64,000 nt of DNA from Sphingobacterium sp. BN32 (GTDB lineage: Bacteria; Bacteroidota; Bacteroidia; Sphingobacteriales; Sphingobacteriaceae), in assembly GCF_030503615.1 (NCBI RefSeq), contig NZ_CP129963.1, forward strand, positions 1,054,001 to 1,118,000, written 5' to 3'. Positions 26,743-36,929 of this stretch are shown piece by piece. Positions within the stretch are counted from its first letter, which is position 1. The number at the start of each line of letters is the position of its first letter. Made by a program: the position numbers and the translations under genes. The notes beneath the pieces were generated by a model. It did no database searches and was not told the origin of the DNA. It saw nothing but the letters and a program-made list of their open reading frames with translations.

Positions 26743-29700
26743 ATGCAGCACTGGAAGTATTGGTTAGGGCTAGTTCTGATGGGTTATTCATCGATCGCTT
26801 TCGCACAACAAGAAAGAACGAAGGGTCAGATACGCTCATTGCACTACACAGCAGATGGAGGAGATTTCCTCTTAAAGCAGGGGAAGAGTAGATTCAATAG
26901 AGCGCTCTATGGCGACAATCGCGCTTCGCGCGTCGAAGCTGGCGATTTACCTGAATTTGCACTATACCTGCCTGGCATGGGCGGCAATCTGCAATTCGTC
27001 TTGCAGCGTGGCAAAGAACGTAAGAAACTCAACGATGCGGATCATATTGAAACGCGCTATCGGGCAGGTGCAATGCTGTACATCATTAAAGACAAATTAT
27101 TAGGCAACGGCGAACTTACACTTTATCTACTCGCACAGGCCGATGAAGAAGGCTTAGTGCTCCGGATAAGTGGTAAAAATATACAGGAAAATGCCGGACT
27201 CTACGCAGTCTATGGAGGAGCAAGTGGTAATCGATTTAGCCGGAATGGCGATATCGGCGCAGATCCGGAGTCCGGATTTTATTTATTACCGGAATACGCC
27301 AGCAAGAATATTATTAATATAAAAGGCAATGCATTCGATTTGCAATATGTTGGTCGCAAAAAAGAAGAACAGCATACGCAGGGTAGTTTTTCAAGCGGCG
27401 CAATCGTTAAACTAAGCAATGCCACAGTTTTAGATAATTTAGTACGATTGACGGATGCTGACCCTACAGGAAGTCCAATCGTATACGGCTTTTTTGCCAA
27501 TCTTAATACCTCACACTGGCTGGAGATTTCGAAGGGCAAATGGTCCAAGGAGAAGTCAAACAGTGAATTGATCAAGCTGTTTGAGAAAGCTGAAGCAAAA
27601 CGTCAAGCCTTGCTGCAGCGTGTTCAGCTACAAACGCCGGATCCCTATTTGAATACGCTTGCTGGCGCTTTGCTGAACGCAGCAGACGGAATCTGGGAAT
27701 TCCCGACCTATCTACATGGAGCAGTGGCATGGCGCATGCCGCTAAACGCCTGGCGTGGCGCATATGTCGCCGATGTTTTGGGTTGGCACGACCGTGCAAG
27801 AGCGCATTTTGATGCCTACGCGAATTCTCAGGTCACGGAGCCCGCTCAAGGTCCAGTTGTCATGGATACGGCATTGCATCTAGCACGACATATAGAAGAG
27901 ATTGGAACAGCAATGTTCTCCAGCGGTTATATTTCGAGAAATCCGAACAACAATACCATTGCGCATCATTACGATATGAACCTGGTCTTTATCGACCAGT
28001 TATTGACGCATTTTGATCACACTGGCGATAAAGCTTACATCGAAAAAATGTGGCCAACACTGGAGCGTCATCTAGCCTGGGAGAAACGTAATTTCGACCG
28101 CGATAGAGATGCCTTGTATGATGCCTACTGCGCGATATGGGCGAGTGACGGTTTACAGTATTCTGGAGGAGGAGTAACCCATACGACTGCCTATAACCTA
28201 CGATCAAACCGAATGGCGGCTAAACTAGCATCAATCATCGGGAGAGATCCTGAACCTTATCAAAAAGAGGCAGACGCTATTGAAAAGGCACTGTATAGCA
28301 GATTGTGGCTGAAGGAAAAAGGACACTTCGCAGAATTTCAGGATGCTTTGGGAAATAAATTGCTACACGATAGTCCCGGCTTATGGACAGTTTATCATGC
28401 TGCGGATGCGCGCTTTATGAATCCTTTCGAGCACTATCAACAGACACAATATGTTCACAACCATATCCCGAGGATACCGATTGAGGTGGATGGGTTTGAT
28501 AATCAAAACTTATATACTTTATCTACCAGCAATTGGCAGCCCTATACCTGGTCGGTAAATAACGTCGCGTTAGCCGAAAACCTCCATGCGGCACTAGCAT
28601 TCTGGCAAGCAGGACGCCGAGAAGACGCGTACGCTTTATGGCGAAGCAATTTGCTGGAAAGCATGTACTTCGGCAAGAGTCCGGGAAACTTTCACCAGCT
28701 ATCGCATTATGATGCTTTCCGAGCTGAGCTTTATCGTGATTTCGCCGATCCCATCGCTATGGCTGCAAGAACATTAGTAGAAGGTCTTTTCGGCGTGCAA
28801 CCAAAGTTGCTAGATGAGGAAATTATTATTCGACCAGGCTTTCCTGTCGAATGGGAAGAGGCAAGTATCAAACTTCCACAATGGTCCTATAACTATCGTA
28901 AGAATGACAATGAATTAAAATTGGATTTTAAGCATAGTTACGATATCGAAACAAATTTGAATCTGCAGATCCCCTCGGCTTTTCAACAGGTGCAGTCGGT
29001 ACATGTCAATGGGGAAAAGGTCGATTGGAAATATAAAGAAGATGCGGTTAATCAGCCAATCCTTATCATTAATACAGCAAAAGGCAGAGATTTTGAAGTT
29101 TCCATTACAGGAACTGGAAAATGGGAGATGCCAGCCGATAGCAATCATCAAATCGCTTTTACGGATTCATGGAATCTTCCTTATTTGGAGCTACAAGAAA
29201 CTGCAGAAATTAAGGATCCCCAACAAATCATAAAAAGCCACGAAGGTAAACTCATTACTTTTAATCCTAGAACTAGGAAAGGAACCTTCTTCGTTCGAAG
29301 GAATGCTGATGAATCAAAAGTATGGCTTGCTGTGAATGTTGATTTAATTCGACCTATTCAACAGGAATGGATAAAACGGGACGACCATTATTTGCTAAAA
29401 TTAACGAATCGTAGTGTAAAGCCTCAACAAATAAAAGTCTCCTCAGGAACATGGAAAGAACATCTAAACCTAGAAGCGAATCAAAGCAAAGCTGTTAAAA
29501 TACCTCTAGAACAATTGTCAAGAGGCACAAATGCGATTGAATTGTCTTTGGGTAATTCGACTTGGACTACTCATCTTACGGATTGGGATCTGCCCGCTAA
29601 AGGAAAGATCCTGGTTTGGGACATGGGAAAACATTACAATGCTCGAGCACAAGAGATATTTCAGCAAAAATACCTCAGTCCAAGGCCCGAAGGTCCAACC

Positions 29701-30324
29701 TTGCAGCTGCCTTGGCAAGGAATCGGAAATTGGTGCTATCCATTAACAACAGCAAAGATCGATGATACTGGTCTGATGAGAGCAAGGAATCAAGGCCAAC
29801 TAACAATCCTCGATATCCCATTCTTAATTGCAAACGACCAAAAGAATATTCTCTTTACCAGTCAGTGGGATAATTACCCGACGAAAGCAACATTTCCGGT
29901 AAACGTAAAAGCAAAAAAAGCATATGTATTGCTGACAGGATCTACCAATCCCATGCAATCGCAAATGGAGAACGCGGTCTTGTCCGTCCAATATACGGAC
30001 GGAACTTGCGATAGTCTTATTCTCAAAAATCCAAGCAATTACTGGCCAATAGAACAAGACTATCTCGACGACAACAAGGCTTTTGATCTGCCGGACGATG
30101 AAATTCCATATCGTATCAAGTTACAAGACGCCCAAGTTTTTAAAGCTGGAACTTTAGCTGAATATGGATCAATCAAGGGCTTCAGTACCCGCGCAATTGA
30201 GGGGGGGGCAGCCAGCTTATTAGACCTCCCCCTAAACCCGGACAAGCAGGTAAGCTCAGTTCAATTGAGAGCACATACAAACGATGTGGTGGTCGGACTC
30301 ATGGCTATAAGCTTCCTGCAATAA
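26743..30324 (+). CDS. DUF4450-type large secreted protein, putative (alpha/alpha)6 glycosidase
   Basis: 1193 aa with a signal peptide ending AFAQQ. The N-terminal RFNRALYGDN followed by VEAGDLPEFALYLPG matches the DUF4450 family of Bacteroidota utilisation loci as I recall it. The middle (about 330-690) looks like a six-hairpin glycosidase: GAVAWRMPLNAWRG, YDAYCAIWASDGLQYSGGG, NLYTLSTSNWQPYTWS and SHYDAFRAELYRDFADP. Beta-rich domains follow to the end. The activity is not known to me; the position between GH28 and a GH65/95-like gene suggests side-chain removal from pectin. A run of eight G at 30201-30208 lies in the coding sequence. Confidence 0.8.
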   Translation: MQHWKYWLGLVLMGYSSIAFAQQERTKGQIRSLHYTADGGDFLLKQGKSRFNRALYGDNRASRVEAGDLPEFALYLPGMGGNLQFVLQRGKERKKLNDADHIETRYRAGAMLYIIKDKLLGNGELTLYLLAQADEEGLVLRISGKNIQENAGLYAVYGGASGNRFSRNGDIGADPESGFYLLPEYASKNIINIKGNAFDLQYVGRKKEEQHTQGSFSSGAIVKLSNATVLDNLVRLTDADPTGSPIVYGFFANLNTSHWLEISKGKWSKEKSNSELIKLFEKAEAKRQALLQRVQLQTPDPYLNTLAGALLNAADGIWEFPTYLHGAVAWRMPLNAWRGAYVADVLGWHDRARAHFDAYANSQVTEPAQGPVVMDTALHLARHIEEIGTAMFSSGYISRNPNNNTIAHHYDMNLVFIDQLLTHFDHTGDKAYIEKMWPTLERHLAWEKRNFDRDRDALYDAYCAIWASDGLQYSGGGVTHTTAYNLRSNRMAAKLASIIGRDPEPYQKEADAIEKALYSRLWLKEKGHFAEFQDALGNKLLHDSPGLWTVYHAADARFMNPFEHYQQTQYVHNHIPRIPIEVDGFDNQNLYTLSTSNWQPYTWSVNNVALAENLHAALAFWQAGRREDAYALWRSNLLESMYFGKSPGNFHQLSHYDAFRAELYRDFADPIAMAARTLVEGLFGVQPKLLDEEIIIRPGFPVEWEEASIKLPQWSYNYRKNDNELKLDFKHSYDIETNLNLQIPSAFQQVQSVHVNGEKVDWKYKEDAVNQPILIINTAKGRDFEVSITGTGKWEMPADSNHQIAFTDSWNLPYLELQETAEIKDPQQIIKSHEGKLITFNPRTRKGTFFVRRNADESKVWLAVNVDLIRPIQQEWIKRDDHYLLKLTNRSVKPQQIKVSSGTWKEHLNLEANQSKAVKIPLEQLSRGTNAIELSLGNSTWTTHLTDWDLPAKGKILVWDMGKHYNARAQEIFQQKYLSPRPEGPTLQLPWQGIGNWCYPLTTAKIDDTGLMRARNQGQLTILDIPFLIANDQKNILFTSQWDNYPTKATFPVNVKAKKAYVLLTGSTNPMQSQMENAVLSVQYTDGTCDSLILKNPSNYWPIEQDYLDDNKAFDLPDDEIPYRIKLQDAQVFKAGTLAEYGSIKGFSTRAIEGGAASLLDLPLNPDKQVSSVQLRAHTNDVVVGLMAISFLQ

Positions 30325-30354
30325 ATACGCTAGATTTCAATAAACCAATAAATC

Positions 30355-32502
30355 ATGATAAAAAAGCTTAAAATCCACTGCATCGTGATGGCGCTATGTT
30401 TCTTTGCGCCGCCATTAATAGCGCAGACTAAGATTGATAGAAAAGCCGTAGTAGAACGCCATCAGGTTCAAAATACAAGTATGGACACGCTGTCTTCACT
30501 AACGGTTGGCAACGGACAGTTTGCTTATACCGTTGATGCTACGGGCATGCAGTCATTTCCCAGATATTACCAAAAGGGTGTTTCCCTAGGGACGCAGAGT
30601 GAATGGGGTTGGAATACTTTCCCAAATACAGGTCATTATAAGTTTGAAGAAACATTAAAAGCTTACGACTTTAACAAAGACGGAAGAAACGCGCTTTACA
30701 GCATTCAAAACAAGGAGGGGCGTGCTAAGGAGGCTACAGAATATTATCGCATTAACCCACATCGCATTCAATTGGGGAATGTGGGCTTACAGATCACATT
30801 GAAAAATGGAAAGACCGCCGTAGTGGATGATATCAAACAAATTAAGCAGATCCTCAATCCTTGGACAGGGATCATCGAAAGCCATTTTACAGTTGAAGGA
30901 ACCCCAGTAACGGTGCTTACTGCCGGAGATTCCAAATTCGATCAGGTGGCCGTACAGGTGAAATCGACCTTGGTCAGACAAGGTAGAATTAAGGTTTTCG
31001 TTCGTTATCCATTTCCTACAAGCAGCTTCTTAGATGAGGCAACGTATTACGAACATCCCGAAAAACATCAGTCGAGCATTATCGCGCAGGATGAAACATC
31101 GGCGGTATTATCCCATAAGCTGTCCAGCATTGAATATTTTACCCGTCTAAATTACACAGATGGAAAGATTAGCTCCGCAGCGAAGCATGAATTTCATTAT
31201 CAACCTTCTGGAAAATCCGACCAGTTCGACTTTACATTTACCTTCAGCAAAAATAAAGCAACAGAAAATGAGGCCAAACTTTATCAACAGGTAGCAAGCC
31301 GCAGTAAAGAATCATGGCTAACATTTTGGCAAAGTGGTGCTGCCGTAGATTTCGAAGGCAGTACAGATCCAAGAGCACAGGAGTTAGAACGGCGGGTCGT
31401 ACTGTCACAATATCTAACCAAGGTGCAATGCACGGGTGATAACCCACCTCAGGAAACGGGATTAACTTTCAACAGTTGGTATGGAAAACCGCATACGGAA
31501 ATGCATTGGTGGCATTCTGTGCACTTTGGCTTATGGGGCAGACCCGAGTATTTAGAGAAATCGTTGGGCTATTATTTCAATACGCTGGAAAAAGCAAGAG
31601 CCCTTGCGCAAAGACAAGGGTATAAAGGAGTTCGTTGGATCAAGATGACCGATCATGAAGGGAATGAAAGCCCATCCTCGGTAGCGGCTTTCTTAATCTG
31701 GCAACAACCACATTTGATTTATTTAGCCGAAATGGCGTATCGCCATAAGCAGGACCCCGAAATCATTAAAAAATACAGCAATCTTGTCTTTGAAACTGCT
31801 ACGTTCATGGCCGATTTTGCCGAATACGATAAGGCCAATGATCGATATAATCTCGGACTTGGCGTCATCCCTTCACAAGAAGTTTTCCGCGCTGCAGAAA
31901 CACGAAATCCTAATTACGAATTAGCCTATTGGGATTGGGGCTTGCGCATTGCGCAGGAGTGGAAGAAGAGATCGGGGCAACCCATTGATAAGGACTGGCA
32001 AAAGGTAATTGACAAGCTCGCCAAATTGCCGCAACAGGATCAAATTTATCTCGCGACAGAAACAGCAACAGACTCCTATACCAATCCGAAATGGAGAACC
32101 GACCATCCCACCGTACTGGCAGCCCTAGGTATGGTTCCTGAATCACCAAAACTGGACAAACAAATTTTAAAGAACACACTCGATACGGTTTGGAAAACCT
32201 GGTTCTGGGATGAAACATGGGGTTGGGATTTCCCAATGGTCGCGATGTCTGCCGCAAGGCTCAAATTGCCGAATAAGGCGCTGGATGCTCTATTTATGAA
32301 TATTCAGACCAATACCTATTTAAAAAATGGCCATAACTATCAGGATGGACGACTTCGTATCTACCTCCCTGGAAATGGTGGAGTATTAGCAGCAGTAGCT
32401 ATGATGGTTGCCGGATGGGATGGAGAGGAACAGGAATTTCCGGGATTCCCGAATGATGGAACTTGGAAAATTAAGGCCGAAGGATTTAAGAAAATGCCAT
32501 AA
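30355..32502 (+). CDS. Putative GH65/GH95-like (alpha/alpha)6 glycosidase
   Basis: 715 aa with a signal peptide ending LIAQ. The N-terminal domain has SSLTVGNGQFAYTVDATG and GTQSEWGWNTFPNT. The catalytic-like helical part begins after about residue 340, with GLTFNSWYGKPHTEMHWW, GRPEYLEKSLGYY, KMTDHEGNESPSS and YQDGRLRIYLPGNGG. The pattern of a beta domain followed by an (alpha/alpha)6 barrel is like GH65 and GH95, but I cannot place it in a numbered family. It lies 30 bp after the DUF4450 gene and 2 bp before a GH105 gene, so it almost certainly acts on the same pectic substrate. Confidence 0.7.
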   Translation: MIKKLKIHCIVMALCFFAPPLIAQTKIDRKAVVERHQVQNTSMDTLSSLTVGNGQFAYTVDATGMQSFPRYYQKGVSLGTQSEWGWNTFPNTGHYKFEETLKAYDFNKDGRNALYSIQNKEGRAKEATEYYRINPHRIQLGNVGLQITLKNGKTAVVDDIKQIKQILNPWTGIIESHFTVEGTPVTVLTAGDSKFDQVAVQVKSTLVRQGRIKVFVRYPFPTSSFLDEATYYEHPEKHQSSIIAQDETSAVLSHKLSSIEYFTRLNYTDGKISSAAKHEFHYQPSGKSDQFDFTFTFSKNKATENEAKLYQQVASRSKESWLTFWQSGAAVDFEGSTDPRAQELERRVVLSQYLTKVQCTGDNPPQETGLTFNSWYGKPHTEMHWWHSVHFGLWGRPEYLEKSLGYYFNTLEKARALAQRQGYKGVRWIKMTDHEGNESPSSVAAFLIWQQPHLIYLAEMAYRHKQDPEIIKKYSNLVFETATFMADFAEYDKANDRYNLGLGVIPSQEVFRAAETRNPNYELAYWDWGLRIAQEWKKRSGQPIDKDWQKVIDKLAKLPQQDQIYLATETATDSYTNPKWRTDHPTVLAALGMVPESPKLDKQILKNTLDTVWKTWFWDETWGWDFPMVAMSAARLKLPNKALDALFMNIQTNTYLKNGHNYQDGRLRIYLPGNGGVLAAVAMMVAGWDGEEQEFPGFPNDGTWKIKAEGFKKMP

Positions 32503-32504
32503 AA

Positions 32505-33641
32505 ATGAAGAAGAACTTGATTGTCAGCGCTTGTATGATTGGCTTATTAAGCCTAGGCGCAAATGCACAAACCTTTACAACAAAGAAAAAAGTATTAGAA
32601 CAAATGCGCACTGCGAACAGCTATTTCATGAAGAAATGGCCCGACCCGCATAAACGGATTATCACTAATAAGGAACGAGCAGCAAACATCTGGACTCGTG
32701 GGGTTTATTACGAAGGATTAATGGCGCTGTATCAGATGGACCCTCAAAAAGCCTATTACGACTATGCGGTGACTTGGGGCGAAAAACATAACTGGAAGCC
32801 TGTTAGAGGTGAAGTATATACAAGGCATGCCGATAATCAAAATTGTGGTATGACCTATATCGATCTTTATCGGCTCGATCCTAAGCCAGAACGGATTGCA
32901 GCGATTAAAGAAAATATAGACTCGCTAATCCGAAGCGACAGATATACCGATTGGACCTGGATAGACGCGATACAAATGGCGATGCCCATTTTTGTCAAGC
33001 TAGGGGTAACCTATAAAGATAGCAAGTATTTCGACGCCATGTACAAAATGTATCATCACATTAAGTATGTAGAAGGAGGAACAGGACTCTATAATCGCAA
33101 AGATAAGATATGGTGGCGCGATAAGGACTTTCTGCCGCCCTATAAAGAACCTAATGGAGAGGATTGCTATTGGTCGCGAGGGAACGGTTGGGTTTTGGCG
33201 GCCCTAGCCTTAGTGCTGAAAGAACTGCCGGAAACAGACCCGCATTATGCTGAATATAAACAAGACTTTATGGATTTGGCAATGGCCGTAGCTCCATTAC
33301 AACGGAAAGATGGCTTTTGGAATGTCAGTCTTCATGATCCGAATCACTACGGAGGGAAAGAGGCTACGGGTACTGCGCTCTTCGTTTATGGAATGACCTG
33401 GGGGGTAAATGAGGGAATATTAGATAAGAAGAAATTCCTCCCTACCATTGAAAAAGGCTGGATGGCCATCAGCAATGAGTCTATTCAACCCAACGGTTTC
33501 CTGGGCTATGTACAATCCACTGGTAAAGAGCCTAAAGATGGGCAGCCTGTCTTGAAAGACAAAATGCCGGATTTCGAAGACTACGGCCTGGGCTGTGTGT
33601 TATTGGCAGGAACAGAAATACACCGACTGCTCGAAAAGTAA
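32505..33641 (+). CDS. GH105 unsaturated rhamnogalacturonyl hydrolase, second copy
   Basis: 378 aa, secreted (signal peptide ending GANAQ). It is collinear with the GH105 at 13241: WTRGVYYEGLMALY, YTDWTWIDAIQMAMP with catalytic Asp154, WWRDKDFLPPYKEPNGEDCY, GFWNVSLHDPNHYGG and DFEDYGLGCVLLAG. It removes unsaturated galacturonate from lyase products. The gene is 2 bp from the upstream stop and precedes the second SusC/SusD pair. Close similarity to the operon 1 copy points to duplication within the locus. Confidence 0.95.
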   Translation: MKKNLIVSACMIGLLSLGANAQTFTTKKKVLEQMRTANSYFMKKWPDPHKRIITNKERAANIWTRGVYYEGLMALYQMDPQKAYYDYAVTWGEKHNWKPVRGEVYTRHADNQNCGMTYIDLYRLDPKPERIAAIKENIDSLIRSDRYTDWTWIDAIQMAMPIFVKLGVTYKDSKYFDAMYKMYHHIKYVEGGTGLYNRKDKIWWRDKDFLPPYKEPNGEDCYWSRGNGWVLAALALVLKELPETDPHYAEYKQDFMDLAMAVAPLQRKDGFWNVSLHDPNHYGGKEATGTALFVYGMTWGVNEGILDKKKFLPTIEKGWMAISNESIQPNGFLGYVQSTGKEPKDGQPVLKDKMPDFEDYGLGCVLLAGTEIHRLLEK

Positions 33642-33686
33642 AACCTATTGAAAAGAAAATAATAACTAACCAAAATTATAAACAAT

Positions 33687-36600
33687 ATGAAATATAAGTC
33701 GACCAACCAGAGACTGTCCAAAATGCTGGGCTTGTCTTTAATGTTCCTTATGCTGTCATTCTCAACTGCGCAGGCGCAGCAGAATACCTTGCAGGGGCAT
33801 ATTTTGGATGCTCAGAACAAGCCTATACAGGGTGCGAGCGTTCAAGTAAAGGGAAAGCAGGCCAGCGCTCAAACGGATGCCACAGGGAAGTTTGAAATAG
33901 TGGCCCAAACGGGAGACCTGTTAATGATATCGTATGTCGGCTACGAATCGAGCGAATATACCGTCACGTCCACAACAGACATTCGGATCCAACTTGCCGC
34001 TGATGAACGGAACCTCGATGAGGTGGTAGTCATCGGATATGGAACAAGTCGTAAAAAGGACTTAACAGGTGCCGTTGGTTCGATTAAAGGAACAGAAATA
34101 CAGCAGATCCCTGTTTCAACAGCTGCGCAGGCGATTACTGGAAAGATTGCCGGTGTGAACGTGGTTACACAAAGTGGTGCACCAGGAGCAGGGGTGAACA
34201 TTCTCGTGCGTGGTGGTACATCGATTACAGGTTCTACTACGCCTCTTTATGTCGTCGACGGTTTTGTTATGGACGATGCCCTGACAAAAATTGATATCCA
34301 AGATATCGAGAATATTGATATCCTTAAAGACGCATCGGCTACAGCAATCTATGGCGCCCGCGGAGCCAATGGTGTTGTTTTGATTACAACCAAATCAGGT
34401 GCAGCCGGTCGTACTTCGTTGGATTATAACGGTTATGCCAGTTTTGAAGGCTTGAGCAAGAAGCTCAATCTTTTATCCGTAGAAGACTATGTCAAATACC
34501 AATATGAATTTCAAACCCTCGCGGGGAATCAACGCGCCTACGCACAGATGTATGGTGGCGACCCAGCGGCTCCGGATTTCGCATCAAGCGCTTACCAACG
34601 AATCCATAGCGATTATGCAAACCGTGCCGGAATCGACTGGCAAGAGGAAGTTTTTGGAGGTCAGGCAGTGTTGCAGAACCACAATATCAATTTATCTGGC
34701 GGAAATGAGAAAACCAAGTTTATGGTTTCCTACAACCATACCGGACAGGATGGAATCTTAGCAAAATCTGGCTTCAAACGTAATAGCGTAAGGGCAAAGA
34801 TAGATCATCAATTGAGTAAAGCTATTTCATTGAATTTTAGTTCCATGTTGCAGGATGCGCAGACCGAAGGCGGGGGTTCCTTAGGAGGAATGTTAAAGAT
34901 GTCAATTTTGCAACCGGCAACGGGGGGTGTCCGTTTTACAGATGAAGAACTTCTTTACTCTGATATCGCAGAGGAATTACAGGCGATAAACTCACAATAT
35001 GATGTTTACAATCCAATTATCATGAATGATGCTCTAAATCGTTTGCGAGCAGCGCGATTAGCGAACGTAAATGCCGGTGTGAGCATAAAATTTTTGAGAG
35101 ACTTCACTTTCCGCAGTTCTGGAACTTACCAATGGGAGCAAACAAGAAATGATTTTTGGGATGATGGAAGGACGATGAATGCGCGAAATAATCGTGGTCC
35201 TTATGGCTCTATCCGCAATGCGGAAGGCTACGAATGGCAATGGACAAATACAGTATCTTGGTTAAAGGATCTTGATAAGCATCATTTGAATCTTTTGGCT
35301 GGACACGAGGTTCGTTACGAGGAAAGTCAGGGATTAGGCCATAGCTATTACGAATTTCCAGCGAGTAACTTTGGATTAAAAGACGTCAGCTTAGCAGGAC
35401 GCACCGATCGTGGAGAATCTGATGCGAGCCGCTACGGTTTGGTATCCGGTTTCTTCCGCGCGATCTATAATTTCGATGATCGATTCTTAATTACAGGTAC
35501 AGTGCGATCGGATGGCGTCTCAACTTTCAATAAGGACAACCAATGGGGCGCATTTCCATCGGCATCCGCTGCGTGGAATATCCACAATGAGAGCTTTATG
35601 AAGGATCAATCCTTTATCAATCAATTAAAATTGAGAGCGGGCTACGGTACAACGGGTAATGATCGAATTGGCAGTACACGCTATGCCACACTTTACGGAT
35701 CTACTGTCGTTGCGATGGATAATTCGGTGCTCGTAGGGGTCAAGCCATCCGGCACCTTAGGCAACCCAAATTTGCGATGGGAGAAAACACAGACAACAAA
35801 TTTAGCTTTAGATGCGAGTTTCTTCAATAGCCGTTTGATGTTCACGGCTGATGTTTATCAGAATGAATCTAAAAACCTATTATTAGAAGCAAATATCCCG
35901 ACATCGACCGGCTATAGCAAACAATTTCAAAATGTAGCGGCCTTGCAGAACAGAGGAGTCGAATTAAGCCTGTCCAGCGTCAATATCAAGAAAGATGACT
36001 TCCAATGGAGAAGCAGCCTGAACCTGACATTCAACCGCTCCAAGGTTAAAAGTTTGTTCGGAAGCGTCGGAACGGAACGCATGATAACTTCTTATGAATC
36101 TAGAGTTAGCTTCTTGACGGAAGTAGGAGGCCCGGTTAGCACCTTCTACGGATATCGTTACGATGGCGTATATACAACCGACGATTTTGATCAACAAGCC
36201 GACGGATCTTATAAGCTGAAAAATGGCGTTGCCTCCTTGAAAGGAAAGAATCGAGCAAGTATCAAGCCCGGGGATGTGAAATATCTTCCAATCGCAGGAC
36301 AGACAGACGCGAACGGCAATCCTGTTTGGTCAGCAGATGACCGTACAGAAATCGGAAGAGCAGAGCCTAAATTCTTCGGCGGTCTAAATAACGAATTTGC
36401 TTACAAGGGTTTTGATTTAAGTATTTTCTTAAATTTTGCCTATGGCCATCAAGTATTTAATATGAACACCCAACGTTTTATGGGACCGTATCTGCCGAAT
36501 CAGAATTCAATAGGAATAATGAACGATCGATTCACGCTGATCGACCCCAATACAGGTTTGGAAACAAAGAATCTGAATCGTTTGGCCGAATTGAATCCGA

Positions 36601-36929
36601 ATCAAGCCGAAAAACGGCAGGTATGGAGCCTGAACTCGCCAAACAATATTGCGATTTCCGATCCAATAGATTATTACCTAGAGGACGCATCGTTCTTGCG
36701 TATCAATAACATTACGCTAGGATACACGCTGCCTAAAACACTAACCCAACAAGCCAAGATTCAACGTCTCCGTGTGTATTTAACGCTGAATAACATCCAT
36801 ACTTTCACAAACTATTCCGGATATGATCCTGAGGTTGCTGCTAGCGGATCTTTACTGACCCGCGGCGTCGATAACTCGGCATATCCACGAACCAAAAGTG
36901 TGGTTGCAGGATTGAATCTATCATTCTAA
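33687..36929 (+). CDS. SusC-like TonB-dependent outer-membrane transporter 2
   Basis: 1080 aa with a signal peptide ending AQAQQ. It has the carboxypeptidase-like domain (LQGHILDAQNKPIQGASVQV), DEVVVIGYGTSRKKDL, LYVVDGFVMDD, IENIDILKDASATAIYG, GANGVVLITTKSG, and a barrel with the C-terminal aromatic residue. It differs enough from the copy at 20207 that a different fragment size or structure is probably taken up (inference). The SusD gene overlaps its stop codon by 1 bp. Confidence 0.96.
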   Translation: MKYKSTNQRLSKMLGLSLMFLMLSFSTAQAQQNTLQGHILDAQNKPIQGASVQVKGKQASAQTDATGKFEIVAQTGDLLMISYVGYESSEYTVTSTTDIRIQLAADERNLDEVVVIGYGTSRKKDLTGAVGSIKGTEIQQIPVSTAAQAITGKIAGVNVVTQSGAPGAGVNILVRGGTSITGSTTPLYVVDGFVMDDALTKIDIQDIENIDILKDASATAIYGARGANGVVLITTKSGAAGRTSLDYNGYASFEGLSKKLNLLSVEDYVKYQYEFQTLAGNQRAYAQMYGGDPAAPDFASSAYQRIHSDYANRAGIDWQEEVFGGQAVLQNHNINLSGGNEKTKFMVSYNHTGQDGILAKSGFKRNSVRAKIDHQLSKAISLNFSSMLQDAQTEGGGSLGGMLKMSILQPATGGVRFTDEELLYSDIAEELQAINSQYDVYNPIIMNDALNRLRAARLANVNAGVSIKFLRDFTFRSSGTYQWEQTRNDFWDDGRTMNARNNRGPYGSIRNAEGYEWQWTNTVSWLKDLDKHHLNLLAGHEVRYEESQGLGHSYYEFPASNFGLKDVSLAGRTDRGESDASRYGLVSGFFRAIYNFDDRFLITGTVRSDGVSTFNKDNQWGAFPSASAAWNIHNESFMKDQSFINQLKLRAGYGTTGNDRIGSTRYATLYGSTVVAMDNSVLVGVKPSGTLGNPNLRWEKTQTTNLALDASFFNSRLMFTADVYQNESKNLLLEANIPTSTGYSKQFQNVAALQNRGVELSLSSVNIKKDDFQWRSSLNLTFNRSKVKSLFGSVGTERMITSYESRVSFLTEVGGPVSTFYGYRYDGVYTTDDFDQQADGSYKLKNGVASLKGKNRASIKPGDVKYLPIAGQTDANGNPVWSADDRTEIGRAEPKFFGGLNNEFAYKGFDLSIFLNFAYGHQVFNMNTQRFMGPYLPNQNSIGIMNDRFTLIDPNTGLETKNLNRLAELNPNQAEKRQVWSLNSPNNIAISDPIDYYLEDASFLRINNITLGYTLPKTLTQQAKIQRLRVYLTLNNIHTFTNYSGYDPEVAASGSLLTRGVDNSAYPRTKSVVAGLNLSF

